From: Meloidogyne chitwoodi
Lineage: Eukaryota; Nematoda; Chromadorea; Rhabditida; Meloidogynidae
DNA: 64,000 nucleotides
Assembly: GCA_015183035.1 (NCBI GenBank)
Contig: JACZZP010000008.1
Span: forward strand, 1,364,001 to 1,428,000
Direction of reading: 5' to 3'
This document shows, one piece after another, positions 28,416 through 40,213 of this stretch. Positions within the stretch are counted from its first letter, which is position 1. Each line of letters opens with the position of its first letter. The notes below the pieces were generated by a model. It did not search any database, had not been told where the DNA came from, and worked only from the letters and a program-made list of their open reading frames with translations. Both the position numbers and the translations under genes were made by a program.

Positions 28416-30890
28416 ATGAATAATAACCACCACGCACATATGAATGGAAATAGTACGACACATGGTCGAGTTAGGTCCGCTACACATGCTGGATCATGGT
28501 TTTTTAAAGTTATACATTAAGTATTTAAATTATTTATTAGGTATTCTGATAATTCAGAAGAACTTGACTGTCAGTTAAGTGGCTGGCTAAGTGCTGCGAC
28601 TTCAAATATCGGTCCAGCCAGAGCAATAATCTCTCCGTAACTTTAAAAAAATTTTATTTCATTATTCCTGTACTTCAAGAGTTTTAATCTAAACCATTAA
28701 GTTTTAATTAAGAGGTTTGATTTCATAAATGATGAATAACTTTTAACAAATCTGAAAATTTAGCACTTCCGATATTTACAAAAATTAAGTCTATTCTTTA
28801 TATTTAATTAATTGGATAAGATATTGGAAATAATTAGGGAATTGGAGTTTTGAATTTCTATTTTGATTATTATATTTTTAGGCATGCTGGCTATACTTAT
28901 TGTGGAGAAACTGCTGGTATTATTCGGCAATCCTTCGGAATTGTGGTCCCATCGAAAAAAATTAAATAATTCTGAAAACACGTTTCTAGGGCTAATTTTG
29001 GGCGCTGATCACTAATCTGTTGTCAGATTTTGTCTATCACTTGATTTTATCTATGATTTTTAATCAAGTACTTGATTTTTTGAAAAAATAATTTTTCAGC
29101 GAAAAAATACATATTATTCGATTCGCTTCATTGAGCTGAATCGGATAGTACCACTCATGTTTTATAGAAATGAATATGGACTGAATTACAGCGATTAAAA
29201 ATCGTAAATCATCTCCATGATTAACTAAAAATCATTGATAAAATCAAGTGTTAAACAAAATCTGAGTTCAGATTCGTGATCACCGCCACAAATTACCCCT
29301 AGAAACAAGTTTTCAAAATTAAAAAAAAATTTTTTTCGAAGGGACCACAATTCCGAAGGATTGCCTATTATTCCATGCCAAAACATTTTATTTTTCAATT
29401 TTAGCCTTTGCCTTCAAACAAGTGATTCCTGATAAAATGTTCGTTTCCATATTTATTACAGAATTACCAAAATATTACCACTATTTAGTCGAAGAATTTT
29501 TGTACTAGGTCCATCACACGTTATGGTCTGTTTTATATAGCAATCACTATGTCAATTTCATTTTAACAATTTAGTATCTTTCTGGATGTGCATTAACTAC
29601 TTGTATTTTTATTTTATTTATGCAAATCTAAATTTCTGATTTTTAGTCTCAAGATATGCGACCCCACTTGGTGATCTTCATGTTGACTCTTTTGGTCTGG
29701 ATTACTAAATATTTTATTTATAAATATTTTTAAAATTAAAACTTGACAAATTACTATTATTTTTTGCTTTGAAAATTTTCTCATTGCCTTAAAATTTATT
29801 CGAGGCACTCACAGTTAATGAACAACTTATGAACTCTCATGGTTCCGATGCCTTTGAATGGATGTTAACAAGAAATGAGGAAGCTGAACATAGTCTCGAG
29901 ATGCAAATGCCTTTTATTGCAAAAATTTTGGAAAGGTGGTGAATGGCTCTAATTATTTTTTTTTTAATTTTAAAGTCATTCGTTAAGAATAGAAATTAAA
30001 GATTTAAGTGATTTTTTGATTTTAAACATCAAACTATATTTGTCATTTATTTCTAGAAAAAGAAATGTAAAATTAGGAATTGTTTCATTTATATTATTTT
30101 CATTGTCATTTTCCTTGCCAATTCTTAACGATTGACTTATTTATATTATCAAACTATCTGTAGTTAAAATCTAATTTTTTGTAGTCGTCAAGCTGGTAGT
30201 TTCAAAATTGTCCCAATACTTGTCGGCTCATTGAGCACTGCACGTCAACAATTCTATGGACGTATTTTCGCCAATTACATTGCTGATTCGACTAATCTTT
30301 TTATTATTTCTTCCGATTTTTGCCACTGGGGTTGGTTTTTTTTAATTTTATGATTATTTTGGTTTAGTTTTGTATTCTTTAAAAATATTTTAAAATGAAT
30401 TAAGGCCAACGCTTTCGCTATACTCCTATAGAACAATCGGGCGGTCGTCCAATACACGAGCAAATTTCTACGCTTGACAAACAAGTAAAATTAATAAAAT
30501 TAAAACATACATTTTAATAAATTTATAACAACATTAAGGGAATGGATGCAATATCTAGTCTTGATCCATTATTATTCAATGAATACCTCAAAAAGACTCA
30601 AAATACTATTTGTGGTCGAAATCCAATTTGTGTTTTGTTACAGGTTTTTTTTTAATTTTTTTATTTTACTTCTCTTCTATAATTTATTTAGGCCTTTGAT
30701 CATTATCGTCAAACAGCCAATCCGTTGGCTGAACTTAGATTTTTGAAATATGCTCAATCAAACAAGGTTTTCCATAATTCTCTAATAAAACATTTTTTAA
30801 TAAATTAAAATTAATTTTTAGTGCCGCTCATCAACTGATTCTTCTGTTTCATATGCCGCTGGTGCCCTATTCATAAATCCGCGCAATTAA
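28416..30890 (+). CDS. MEMO1: MEMO1-family protein
   Basis: Thirteen exons: 28416-28498, 28541-28636, 28882-28916, 29405-29438, 29489-29525, 29575-29602, 29647-29694, 29815-29935, 30185-30330, 30405-30484, 30539-30643, 30692-30766, 30822-30890; 318 residues, all in frame. Conserved blocks: [102 protein letters not shown], and [15 protein letters not shown] at the end. The metal-site residues known in human MEMO (His in PHAGY, His in GPSH, Cys in TICGR) are present. MEMO1 links receptor tyrosine kinase signalling to the cytoskeleton and has been reported to bind metal ions. Intron 3 holds transposon-like element D. Confidence 0.96.
28926..29365. mobile_element. MITE-like element D, 440 bp, 8-bp TSD TATTATTC
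   Basis: Starts GGCAATCCTTCGGAATTGTG and ends with its complement; the arms are about 190 bp with mismatches. The arms include CTAGGGGTAATTT-like and AGTGATTTTTAGTTAATCA-like segments. It is bounded by the direct repeats TATTATTC at 28918-28925 and 29366-29373. No coding frame. Inserted in MEMO1 intron 28917-29404. Confidence 0.93.
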
Positions 30891-31374
30891 CTTTTGACTT
30901 TGTTTTAATATTTGATCGGCTCATTAAAACAAAGAATATCATTAATTGAATTATTTATAAATTATTTTCAAATATCAAAAATATATTAAATAAAAAATTC
31001 CTTAAAACAGCCAAATTAAACCAAAAATTGAAAAAAATAAAATTTAAGAATGTGAGACTTTTTCTTTCTTTTTTGGCGATCTTTCATTTTATTGATCATA
31101 TATATTTGTTTTAATTAAAAAAACATTTCAAAATGATTAATTCATTCTTTTTTTCTATTTTGTTAAGTATAATATCTTAAATTTGCATTTATTATTTTTA
31201 AAATTAAAACGAAATAAAAATATTTTTTTATTTTTTTTTAATTTAATTGAAATTTTATGAAATACTCTGATGGTTGGTTGGACAAAAATAAAACAAAATA
31301 TATTAATTAACATTTATAAAAATATATTTATTTATTTACATAATATAAAGTGATATAATAATATTTATAAAAAT
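30891..31374. other. Convergent 3' spacer MEMO1 / synaptotagmin-like
   Basis: About 480 bp of very AT-rich sequence holding both 3' untranslated regions. Nothing else is seen. Confidence 0.6.
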
Positions 31375-32813
31375 TTAATCAGCATCAGGTTGAAGTGCAT
31401 GCCATGCTGCTACACTTCGTCTAGGTGTTGCTATCTTTATTAAAATTAAAAAATAAAAACAATATTTAAATATTAACCATATCATGCCAATGTTTTAATC
31501 CAACACCAGAAGCATTATTACCAATTATAACATGACCTATTCTTTCATTAGAGCCAACTCTATCATAATCAGAGACACTAAAAATATTATAATATTTTCA
31601 AAATATAAATTAAATTAAATTAAAATTTTTACATAATATGTAAATGAACTCTTTGTAATTTTTCTGGACTAACTTCATAAGAAAATGATTCATTATAATC
31701 TTAAAAATAATTTTTTTATAAATAATTTTTAACTTACAAGGATTTAGTGTTTTCATTTTTATTGTAGTCTTTTTCTTTTCAAGTCTTTTATTTTGTGCCA
31801 TTAAATATATTTTAACATAAGGATCAGAAAGGCCAAGAACATCCTTTTTAATAATTTATATATTTTTTAATAATTATATTTAATAATATTTTATAATATT
31901 AAAAATAATATTTTTAACCATTTTTTTAAGGTTTTTACATTCCATAACAACAACTGTTAATTTATTTTTATTTGGTACATAACGTAATGCAAGACAAACT
32001 TCTCCCAATCTATTTTCCTTTAAAAACATATTTTAAATAAAATAATTAAAATAAATAAATAAACAGGAGAAGCTTCAATAGCTACAGTCTTTTCAATTGT
32101 AGTTGCTAAATCAACTTTACCCAGAGGAACACTAACTTGACCAATTTGATCATGTTTTCCAAAACGATCAAAATCAAAACTTTAAAAAAATAATTAAATA
32201 AATAAATAATTAAACTAACACATTCATTACAAGTGTTTGACTATTTATTTCATTATAAGGTACCTAAAATAAATTAAAAATATTTTTAATAATAATTACA
32301 AACTTTGAATTGAAAAGATTCATTAAATACCTAAAAATTATTTAAAATAAAAATATTTTTAATTTAAATTTAATTTATTTACTGGATTTAAAGATTTTCT
32401 TTGCACTTTTGTTTGAAACTTTTTTTTCTTATCCTGTAATTTTTAAATAATTATTTTTTTAATTATTTTTAATTTTCCTAATTTAATCAAAAAATAATAT
32501 TTAAAAAAACTTACAGGAAGTAAATAAATTTTTACATAAGGATCACTTGTTCCTTAAATATTTTTTAATAAATTAAAATTTATTTTAATTTAAAAAAACC
32601 TCCCAAATCCATAGCAGGTAAATTTTCAGCACTTAAAATTGTAACATTTAACTTTAAAAATAAAATAATTTTTTAAATTTAATTAAAAAATACATTAGAT
32701 TTATCAAAATCATAATCTATTTTATAAGAAAGCATTCCAAGAAATTTTTTTTCTTTTTCAATTTCTCTAGAGCTTTCAGGCTTTCTTCCACTGCTTGGTA
32801 AAGATGAAGACAT
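31375..32813 (-). CDS. Synaptotagmin-type C2A-C2B protein without membrane anchor
   Basis: Twelve exons (32813-32694, 32651-32600, 32552-32515, 32433-32383, 32330-32304, 32263-32220, 32179-32065, 32017-31919, 31843-31738, 31699-31633, 31577-31478, 31434-31375), 292 residues. After a 25-residue polar start comes C2A ([52 protein letters not shown]) with the five calcium-binding Asp in place. C2B follows ([76 protein letters not shown]). In C2B the fifth acidic ligand is Glu in place of the usual Asp. Similarity is to synaptotagmin-1, the Ca2+ sensor of vesicle fusion. No transmembrane or luminal segment is encoded by this ATG, and none is visible in the 2.2 kb upstream. Confidence 0.93.
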
Positions 32814-32973
32814 TTTTAATAATTAATTATTTTCTATTAATAATTAAATTGTTAACTTATTATTTATTAAAAATATTATATTTTCATTCCCAGTTAGTCC
32901 TTCCTCTCTTTTTTAATTAAATTAGGAATTAAATGAGAAATTAAATTTAAAATAAATAAATATGTAAATAATA

Positions 32974-33055
32974 GTAGAGTTATTCACTGGAAGGTAATAC
33001 AGCGGTAAATTACCGAATTACCCGTTACTGGAAAAACGCATATGAATAACTCTAG
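32974..33055. repeat. Small palindromic element
   Basis: TAGAGTTATTCA at the left pairs with TGAATAACTCTA at the right, 82 bp in total. The centre holds GGTAATTTACC-like and ATTACCCGTTACTGG segments. It is more GC-rich than its surroundings; probably a tiny MITE. Confidence 0.6.
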
Positions 33056-34611
33056 TAAATAGTAATAAAGTATTTATTTAATTAAAACAACTTTATTATT
33101 TAATAAAAAAGAGGAATTTTGCTATTTCTGCTTTTTTGACTTTTCACTTTATGATTCAAAAATTAAAAAAAATAAATTTAAATTAATTTTTAAATTATTC
33201 ATTTAAATAAATAAAATAAAAATATTTAAAATATCCACGTTTATTAAAATAAAAAAGTCAATAGCAGCAACAGAATTAAATAGCTAAATAAACAAAATAT
33301 TTAAAAATAAAATTAAAAATATTTAAAAAAAAGTTAAGTTAATAAATTTTTAAATAATTTAAATATTTATTGAAAGAGTATTTATTTTTAATTTAATTAT
33401 AATCCTTTAAATTATTTTAAATTTTTAACAATAATTAATTAATTATTAACTATTTAGCTATTTATATAAATAAACATTATTTAAATAAAAATTAAAAATA
33501 AATTAAAAAAAAAAATAAACAAAATTAAGAGGATTATTTAAAATAGATTAATTCTTTTTTTTTTAATTTAATTTATTTTTGAAAAATATAAATAAAACAA
33601 TTTTTAAAAATTAGATAAATATTATTATAGTAATTCAATTAAAATTAATTTATAATTAAATATTATTATTATTTTTTTGGTAATGAAAATGAAAAATAAA
33701 ACCATAATATTTTTTTAAATTTATTTTTTTTGTTTGTTTTGTTTTAAAGGATTAGTTTTTTTTTAAATTTAAAAAAGTAAACAAAAAATATATTGAGAAA
33801 ATATAAAATTAAAATAATAATTTAAAATCTGGGAGTTAGGTTTTTTGTAATTTTTTTTTCTGATTTTTTTTGTTTTTGTTATAGAGATGCGCCGACTGAA
33901 GGGCTTTTACCCTTGATAATATTAAAAAAATATTATTTTTAAAATTATGAATTTTTGGTCAGTTCTTTTTTTAATAAAAATCAAAATAAATAAAAATAAA
34001 ATTTTATTATAGTTTTTGTTTCAATGCCAAATTTTAACGTCTAATGAATGAATTGACATTTATATTCTCTCTTTCTTTTTATTTTTTTAACATTCTATTT
34101 CATTATTTCCTTTATTTTTTATTCACTTCCAGCTTTTTTTCATCAATTTCTTTTCTACACTTAAAACGAGCCCAACGGCAATGGCACTTTTGGCACACTT
34201 CTTTTTATTGATTCTCTTTTTGACAACACATCTAGGCTATTTTCTTTTCTTTTTTTATTACAATAAAGGAATTCGAGAAAGGCTGAAAAGCCTAATAAGA
34301 AAATAAAAATAAAATAAATTATAATTTAATTTTTATTTTAATAATAATAAAATAAAAACTAAAATTCAAATCTGTTTGAATGTTAATGAAATTAATCTTT
34401 TTAAATAATTTTAATTATATAATTATTTTTACTTTATTAAATTTAAATTAAAAAATATTTAAATAATTATATTAATTAAATTATTTAAAATCGAAGAAAA
34501 TAAATTCTGAAGTTTCTAATATAAGAAAGAGATTTGTCAATAAATTTTATTAATTAAATTTAAGAAATATTTATAAAGAATATAATCTTCAATTTTTTAG
34601 TAATTATTATG

Positions 34612-34708
34612 GTAGGACAAAACGCATTAACCGCTTACTGTTACGTTAACCGGGGTTCAAAAAATCAGGTAAACCGTTAATCGGAGGACCTTACAGGCTT
34701 TGTCTTAC
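34612..34708. repeat. Small inverted-repeat element
   Basis: Ends GTAGGACAAAAC and CTTTGTCTTAC pair with two mismatches. Inside, GTTAACCGG and AAACCGTTAATCGG are related copies. The direct repeat TAGTAATTAT occurs close to both sides (34598-34607 and 34711-34720), which fits an insertion duplication although a few bases intervene. Confidence 0.55.
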
Positions 34709-35068
34709 TCTAGTAATTATAATAAAAGAAAAAAAGGAAATTTTAAAAATAAAGAGAGAATTTCTAAATTTTTTATTTTTTAAAACTAATTAAAAAAAAA
34801 ATTAAATAATATATACAAATATTTATTTATATGCAATACAGACAATAAATACATAACATACAATATGAACAATAGGAAATTATACGACATATTTGGGCCG
34901 ATTTGGATTATTTAATTGGCCACAACAACAAAAGGGGTAATAGCCTATATTAGCAAAATATTACAAATCACACACATATAGGGGAAGATTATTAGAGGAA
35001 GAGGGAAAGGGATATATATCTAGTCGAACAACGCTTCTTTTGATCTTCTCCATCTTTTGTTCTTTACT

Positions 35069-36240
35069 TCACTTCCCTCCCATGTAGACGCTTTGATTGG
35101 CTCCACCAGCAGCTCCTCCTCCGCCACCCATGTAGACAGATCCCAAAGCGCCAGCACCGCCAGCAGGACGTTGTGCCGCAGATCCTCCTCCACCACCGGC
35201 TCCGAAGTAGGCCGACCCAGCACCAGCGCCACCAGCAAGATTCGAACCAGGACCGCCAAAATAGGCCGAACCAGCACCAGCATCTTTAAAAATTAAATAA
35301 ATTAAATTAATTATAATTAGAAATTAAATATTTAACTTACTTCCACCAGAAGCAGAAGCAGCACCAGGCATACCACCGCCACCTCCTGCACCGACGAGAG
35401 CAGTAGCTGTACCTATAAAATAGAAAGAAGATTTAAAGGAAAAAAGACAATTATTAGCTACCAGACATAGGAGCACCACCAAGAGCAGTCTGAGTGCCAA
35501 AGCCTCCAACAGCTGTTCTGGTGCCACCCATAGCCGTTTGAGTTCCACCACCTCCACAACCCAACATAGCTGTCTGTGTTCCACCTCCACCGATAGCTGT
35601 CGATGTTCCAAAGCCTGGTCCACCCATCATAGCTGTCTGGGTACCACCGCCTCCCCCAATAGCAGTTGATGTTCCAAAGCCTGGTCCGCCCATCATAGCC
35701 GTCTGAGTTCCACCGCCACCCACAGCCGTTTGAGTTCCAAAGCCTGGTCCACCCATCATAGCTGTCTGAGTTCCACCAGCGCCACCAACAGCAGTCGAAG
35801 TCCCAAAGTTACCAAGAGCTGTCTGAGTTCCACCGCCACCCACAGCCGTTGCTGTTCCAAAGCCTGGTCCACCCATCATAGCTGTTTGGGTTCCACCACC
35901 TCCTCCAATAGCACTTCCTCCACCCATAGCAGGTCTTGCAGCAGCAGAAGCTTAAATAAAAGAAAAACTTAATTAAAATTAATTAATTAATTAAATTACC
36001 TCCTCCAAGAGGTGCAGGTCCACCGCTATAGACACTTTGAAAACCTCCTCCTCCGCCACCAGCGCCACCACCAAGATAGACCGATGCTCCACCACCACCA
36101 CCTGCTCCATAGCCACCACCACCACCAGCTGCTGGTTGCTTCGGAGGACCACCTGCTCCAGATCCCATGTAGACTGATTGACCACCACCGCCTCCAGCTG
36201 CTCCTCCTGCTCCTCCGCCGAAGTACGCAGATTGGGCCAT
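35069..36240 (-). CDS. Glycine-rich repeat protein of unknown function
   Basis: Exons 36240-36000, 35950-35462, 35412-35341 and 35283-35069 give 338 residues, all in frame. It starts MAQSAYFGGGAGGAAGG with no signal peptide. Three zones: an N-terminal zone with SAYFGG, SVYMGS, SVYLGG and SVYSGG islands in poly-Gly; a central zone with at least five copies of a unit like GTQTAMMGGPGFGT followed by S/Q/A-TA-V/I-GGGG; and a C-terminal zone returning to AGSAYFGG and GSVYMGGG, ending NQSVYMGGK. There are almost no charged residues and one cysteine. The coding strand is much richer in GC than the flanks. I do not recognise the family. The Tyr/Gly islands resemble structural, self-associating proteins such as silk, cuticle or other scaffold proteins; that is inference only. 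Confidence 0.82.
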
Positions 36241-37939
36241 TGACTTGTGAAGTTGAAGGTGTTGTCGTGAACTGTAGAAGAGAAGTCGATTGATTGTGTG
36301 TGTTGTTTTTGATAAACTAATATTTTTACAATTGTTTTTATATTAAATTGGAATGAGTTTATTAGAAAATATATAAAAACAGGCATAAATAAAATAATAT
36401 AAAAGTTTTGTTTTCATTCTTATTTTATTTATTCTACTCTAATTCTCACTACTGTTTTATTTTACAAAACACATTTTTAAAGTTTGTCTGCTTCAAAATC
36501 ATCAAATGAAATTGGACATATCTTATTATGAGTTTAATTTTCTAAAAGTTTATTCCAAATATTATATTCAAATATGAGTGTTTGGGGAATAATACTATTT
36601 ATTTATTATTTTTAAACTCACAAAACTTTAAATAAAATCATTTAATTTTTTTGAATAATTAAATGTTCTACAAATTACTAATGTTTTAGGGTAATTTTCA
36701 CAAATTCTTTAATAATTAAATTGGTAGCGGACGATTCAGAGTAGCCGACTGTTTTTGGCCATAACTTTTTCATTCCTTAACCTATCTGAATAGTTCTTTT
36801 ATTATCTGAAACGATAAGCGGATAAATTTAACCAATTGGACCGATCAATCGGATCACTCAACAAAAAGTTATAGTAAGATAAATAAAGAAGATCATGATT
36901 TTCGCGTTTTTCGGATATAACTTTTTTTTAAAAATTAACTGATCTGATCGGTCAAATTAGTGAAAAGACTCTTTCAAGCTCTTTCGAATGACATAAAATT
37001 TTTTGTAAAGGTTTAAAATGAAAAAAGTTATACGAGCTACTCTGAATCGTCCTTTACCATAATTAAATATTTATTTAAAAATATTTATACAAATAATTTA
37101 AATAAATTAATATATTTTTAATTTTTTTTTAAACTTTTTTGGTTTATTTATTTATTATTTTTGCAAATCTTTTATTAAACAAAACAGCTGTGGTTTGATA
37201 TTATTTTTTATTTTTTTTTAATATTTTGTTGTTGCTTTGATTTACTTAATCCAGACATTTTTAAAGTTTTTTTATTTATTTATTTTTAAATAATTTATTT
37301 ATTTTCTTTAAAATTGTAAAAATGACTTTAATTAGAAAATATATATTTTTTTTTTAATAATTATTAAGGAAAAAAGGATGGAAAAGGTCATTTATTAATA
37401 ATTATTTATTTTTTATTTATTTTCATTCTCACAATTATTTTGCCTAATTTTATTTTTAAATTTAATAATAAAAATTAAATTTGGATTCAATTATATTTAT
37501 ATAAATATATTTCTAAAATTAAATTTATTTATTTTTTCTTTTATTTTTTTAAATTAAATTTTAGAAAAAGATTTATTTTTTATTTAATTAAAAAATACAG
37601 TTAAAATGACCACATAAAATAAAAGAAAATAAATAAATATATTTTGGTCGGTCTTTTTTGTTTTGTTTAAAATATATCTCCTTTTTAAAAACAATTCTTT
37701 AGGAACGAAAAAAGAACAAAAGAGCTAAAATGTCCATTTATTTTTATTTTCACCGCATTATTTTATTTATTTTTTGATTATTATTTTTAAAATTTTTATA
37801 AGTGTGAAATTGATGTTTTGTATAAAAAGTTATTTATTTAAATATATATTTTTGAAAAATATTAAAAATATTAAAAAAATATTTTAAATAATTTATATTT
37901 TCAGAAATAATTTAAAAAAAATTATTAATTATTATTTAA
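36241..37939. other. Divergent intergenic region
   Basis: 1.7 kb of AT-rich sequence between the glycine-rich gene (-) and the HtrL-type gene (+). Contains inverted-repeat element E (36722-37058). No other feature was recognised. Confidence 0.6.
36722..37058. mobile_element. MITE-like element E, about 337 bp
   Basis: Ends GGTAGCGGACGATTCAGAGT and the complement of GGTAAAGGACGATTCAGAGT, so the outer 23 bp pair with three mismatches. It is flanked by the 10-bp direct repeat ATAATTAAAT (36712-36721 and 37059-37068). The interior has weaker internal symmetry (GGCCATAACTTTTT, CGGATATAACTTTTT) and no coding frame. Confidence 0.85.
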
Positions 37940-39768
37940 ATGCATCCTTTTCTTCTTAATAATCAAATAAAGGAAAAATTAAATGAAGAAAAAGTTTTAA
38001 ATTATAATTTAAAAGATAATAATAATTTTTTAAATTTACCAATAATTTCTTCTATTGATGAAATTAAAAAAAGAAAAAATAAAAAAAAATTATTTATTAT
38101 TTTAATAATTGGATTTTTAGCATTATTTGGTCTTTTAATTAATTTGGTAAAATTAAATTAAATAATATTTTTATTTTTAAAAAAGTTATTTTTTTATATT
38201 TCAATTAATTATTTTATGGATCTTTTACAACAAAATTGTTTTTTAAATTTATCAAAAAATAATCAAAAACAAAATAATAAATTATTTATTAATAAAGAAA
38301 AAAGTAATTTTTTAAAATTAAATTAAAAATAAATAAATAAACTTTTTTTAGTAATTAATTCTTCTAAAATTTTAATTTTTAATTTAACAACAAAAAATAA
38401 TAATAAAAATAAAAATAATTCTATTATTATTAAATTAACACCTTCTTCTTCTTCTTTTTTTAATAATAATAATATAACAACAAAAACTAAATTATTTTTA
38501 AAATTAACTTCTAATAATTTAAATAAGTAAACAAATATTTAAAATAATTAAATAATTATTTTTAATTAAAAGTTTAACAAAAACAACAACAATTTCAACT
38601 ATTAATTTAAAAATAAAAGAAGAATATCAAAATAATAATAATATAACATTAGTAACTGCTTTATTAGATATTGGTCGTAATAATTGGAATTTATATGGAC
38701 GTACAATAATTCAATATCATCAATTTTTAAAATATTTACTTCAATTACGTTTACCAATGGTTTAATTTAATTTAATTAAAAATAATTAAATATTAGGTTA
38801 TATTTGTTGATAATAAATCTTGGCAATTTGTACATCGGGAAAGAGCAAGAATAGGATGGGGAACAAAAACTAAAGTTATTTTTTTATTTTTTAAATAATT
38901 AATTAATTTATTTATTTTTTAGATTCGTAAAATTTCTCTTTCTCAACTTCCATTTTTTTCATTTAAATCACAAGTAACAAAAATAATTAAAAATGAATTA
39001 AAAAATTGGGAAAAAGAATGGAATCCTTCAATGCGTTCACATCCAGAATGTTTACATCCAGAATATTCTCTTTTAGTTAATTTAATTAATTTTAATTTAA
39101 AGTAAAATTAATTTTAAGGTAAATTCAAAAACATTTTTTCTTGTTGAAGCAGCAGTATGTTTTTATTTAAATTTATTTTTTTAATATTTAAAGACTGAAA
39201 ATCCTTTCGAAACAGAATTTTTTGTTTGGTTGGATGCTGGATATGGACATGGTTTTTTAAATAAATAATTTTTAAAAAATTTTAAAAAAAAGGTGATCGT
39301 TCAATTTTTCCACCAACTTGGCAATGGCAACCAATATTTCAAAGGGGAATTATTTCTTTAATTAAAGTTTTTTAAATAATAATAATAATATTTAATTATT
39401 TATTTTAGTTAACACCTCCAACAGATCTATTAAATAATTATAATTTAAAATCTCTTTATAGAGTATTTATTATTTATTTTTTTTTAAAATAAAATTAAAT
39501 CTTTTTTATAGCAAGATATTTCTGTAATAAGTGGAGGTTTTATAGCTGGAGATAAAAATTCTGTTTTTAAATTACATCAAATTTATTATAAAAAATTTAT
39601 TAATTTAATTAATAAACAAAAAATAGATGATGATCAGGTAATTTTAATTAATTTAAATTATTTAAATAAATTAATTAAAAGACAATGCTTGTTTTATTAA
39701 TTAATGAATATCCACAATTCTTTCATATTTCTTATGGAGATTGGTTTGATGCTTTTGAACTTTTTTAA
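37940..39768 (+). CDS. Type II membrane protein with HtrL/YibB-type domain
   Basis: Twelve exons: 37940-38146, 38186-38303, 38352-38526, 38573-38759, 38797-38874, 38923-39075, 39120-39155, 39194-39251, 39293-39366, 39409-39462, 39512-39637, 39682-39768; 450 residues, all in frame. A basic cytosolic start (DEIKKRKNKKK) precedes one hydrophobic anchor (LFIILIIGFLALFGLLINL, about residues 51-70). An Asn/Lys-rich stalk and a C-terminal domain follow: LVTALLDIGRNNWN, RLPMVIFVDNKSW, HPECLHPEYSLLV, FFLVEAA, NPFETEFFVWLDAGYGHG, ISVISGGFIAGD, and a HISYGDWFDAF end. From memory these blocks match the HtrL/YibB family, which looks like a nucleotide-sugar glycosyltransferase. The topology fits a Golgi enzyme. 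The reaction is unknown. Confidence 0.8.
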
Positions 39769-40213
39769 AAATTTAATTTATTTTTTTTTCTAAAAATGGT
39801 ATAATTTTAATATTTACTAATTTTATTTTTTAATATATTTTTGGATTTTAAAAAAGGAAACCTTTCTGAGAAAACAACAAAAAAACATAGGAAATATTGA
39901 TGAAAGTCTTTCTCATATTTTTTTAGACAATATTTTAATATTCACTTATTTTAAAGTAAAAATCTTTCCTTTTTTAACCATTCCATTATTTATTTATTTT
40001 TGTATTATTAATTTAAAATACTTTAAAAAAAATGAAAGCTTTATACAAAAGAATAAAAAATAAAATCAGAAAGATTTTTTAAAAGTCAACGGGATTTTCA
40101 AAGACATTTTGAAAGAGAAGAAATATTATTTTTAAATTTATAAAATAATATATAGGAGAGAGATAATAGAGGTCAAAGAAATTGAAAAAAAAATCAAAAT
40201 TTAAATGAAAGTT
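39769..40213. other. Convergent 3' spacer
   Basis: 445 bp of AT-rich sequence between the stop codons of the HtrL-type (+) and kelch (-) genes. No element was recognised. Confidence 0.6.

Larger units (their letters stand above)
32814..35068. other. Long AT-rich intergenic region
   Basis: 2.25 kb of extremely AT-rich sequence with A and T runs and no open frame. Two small inverted repeats lie inside (32974-33055 and 34612-34708, listed separately). No exon of the synaptotagmin-like gene was recognised here. Confidence 0.6.

Noticed and set aside
29439..29461. 23-nt intron in MEMO1
   Set aside because: Too short and inserts extra residues; the later acceptor at 29488 gives a 50-nt intron and restores the conserved [10 protein letters not shown] block.
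35057..36293. Several Ser/Thr- or His-rich ORFs on the plus strand
   Set aside because: Mirror frames of the Gly-rich repeat gene; their apparent repeats come from the coding repeats on the minus strand.
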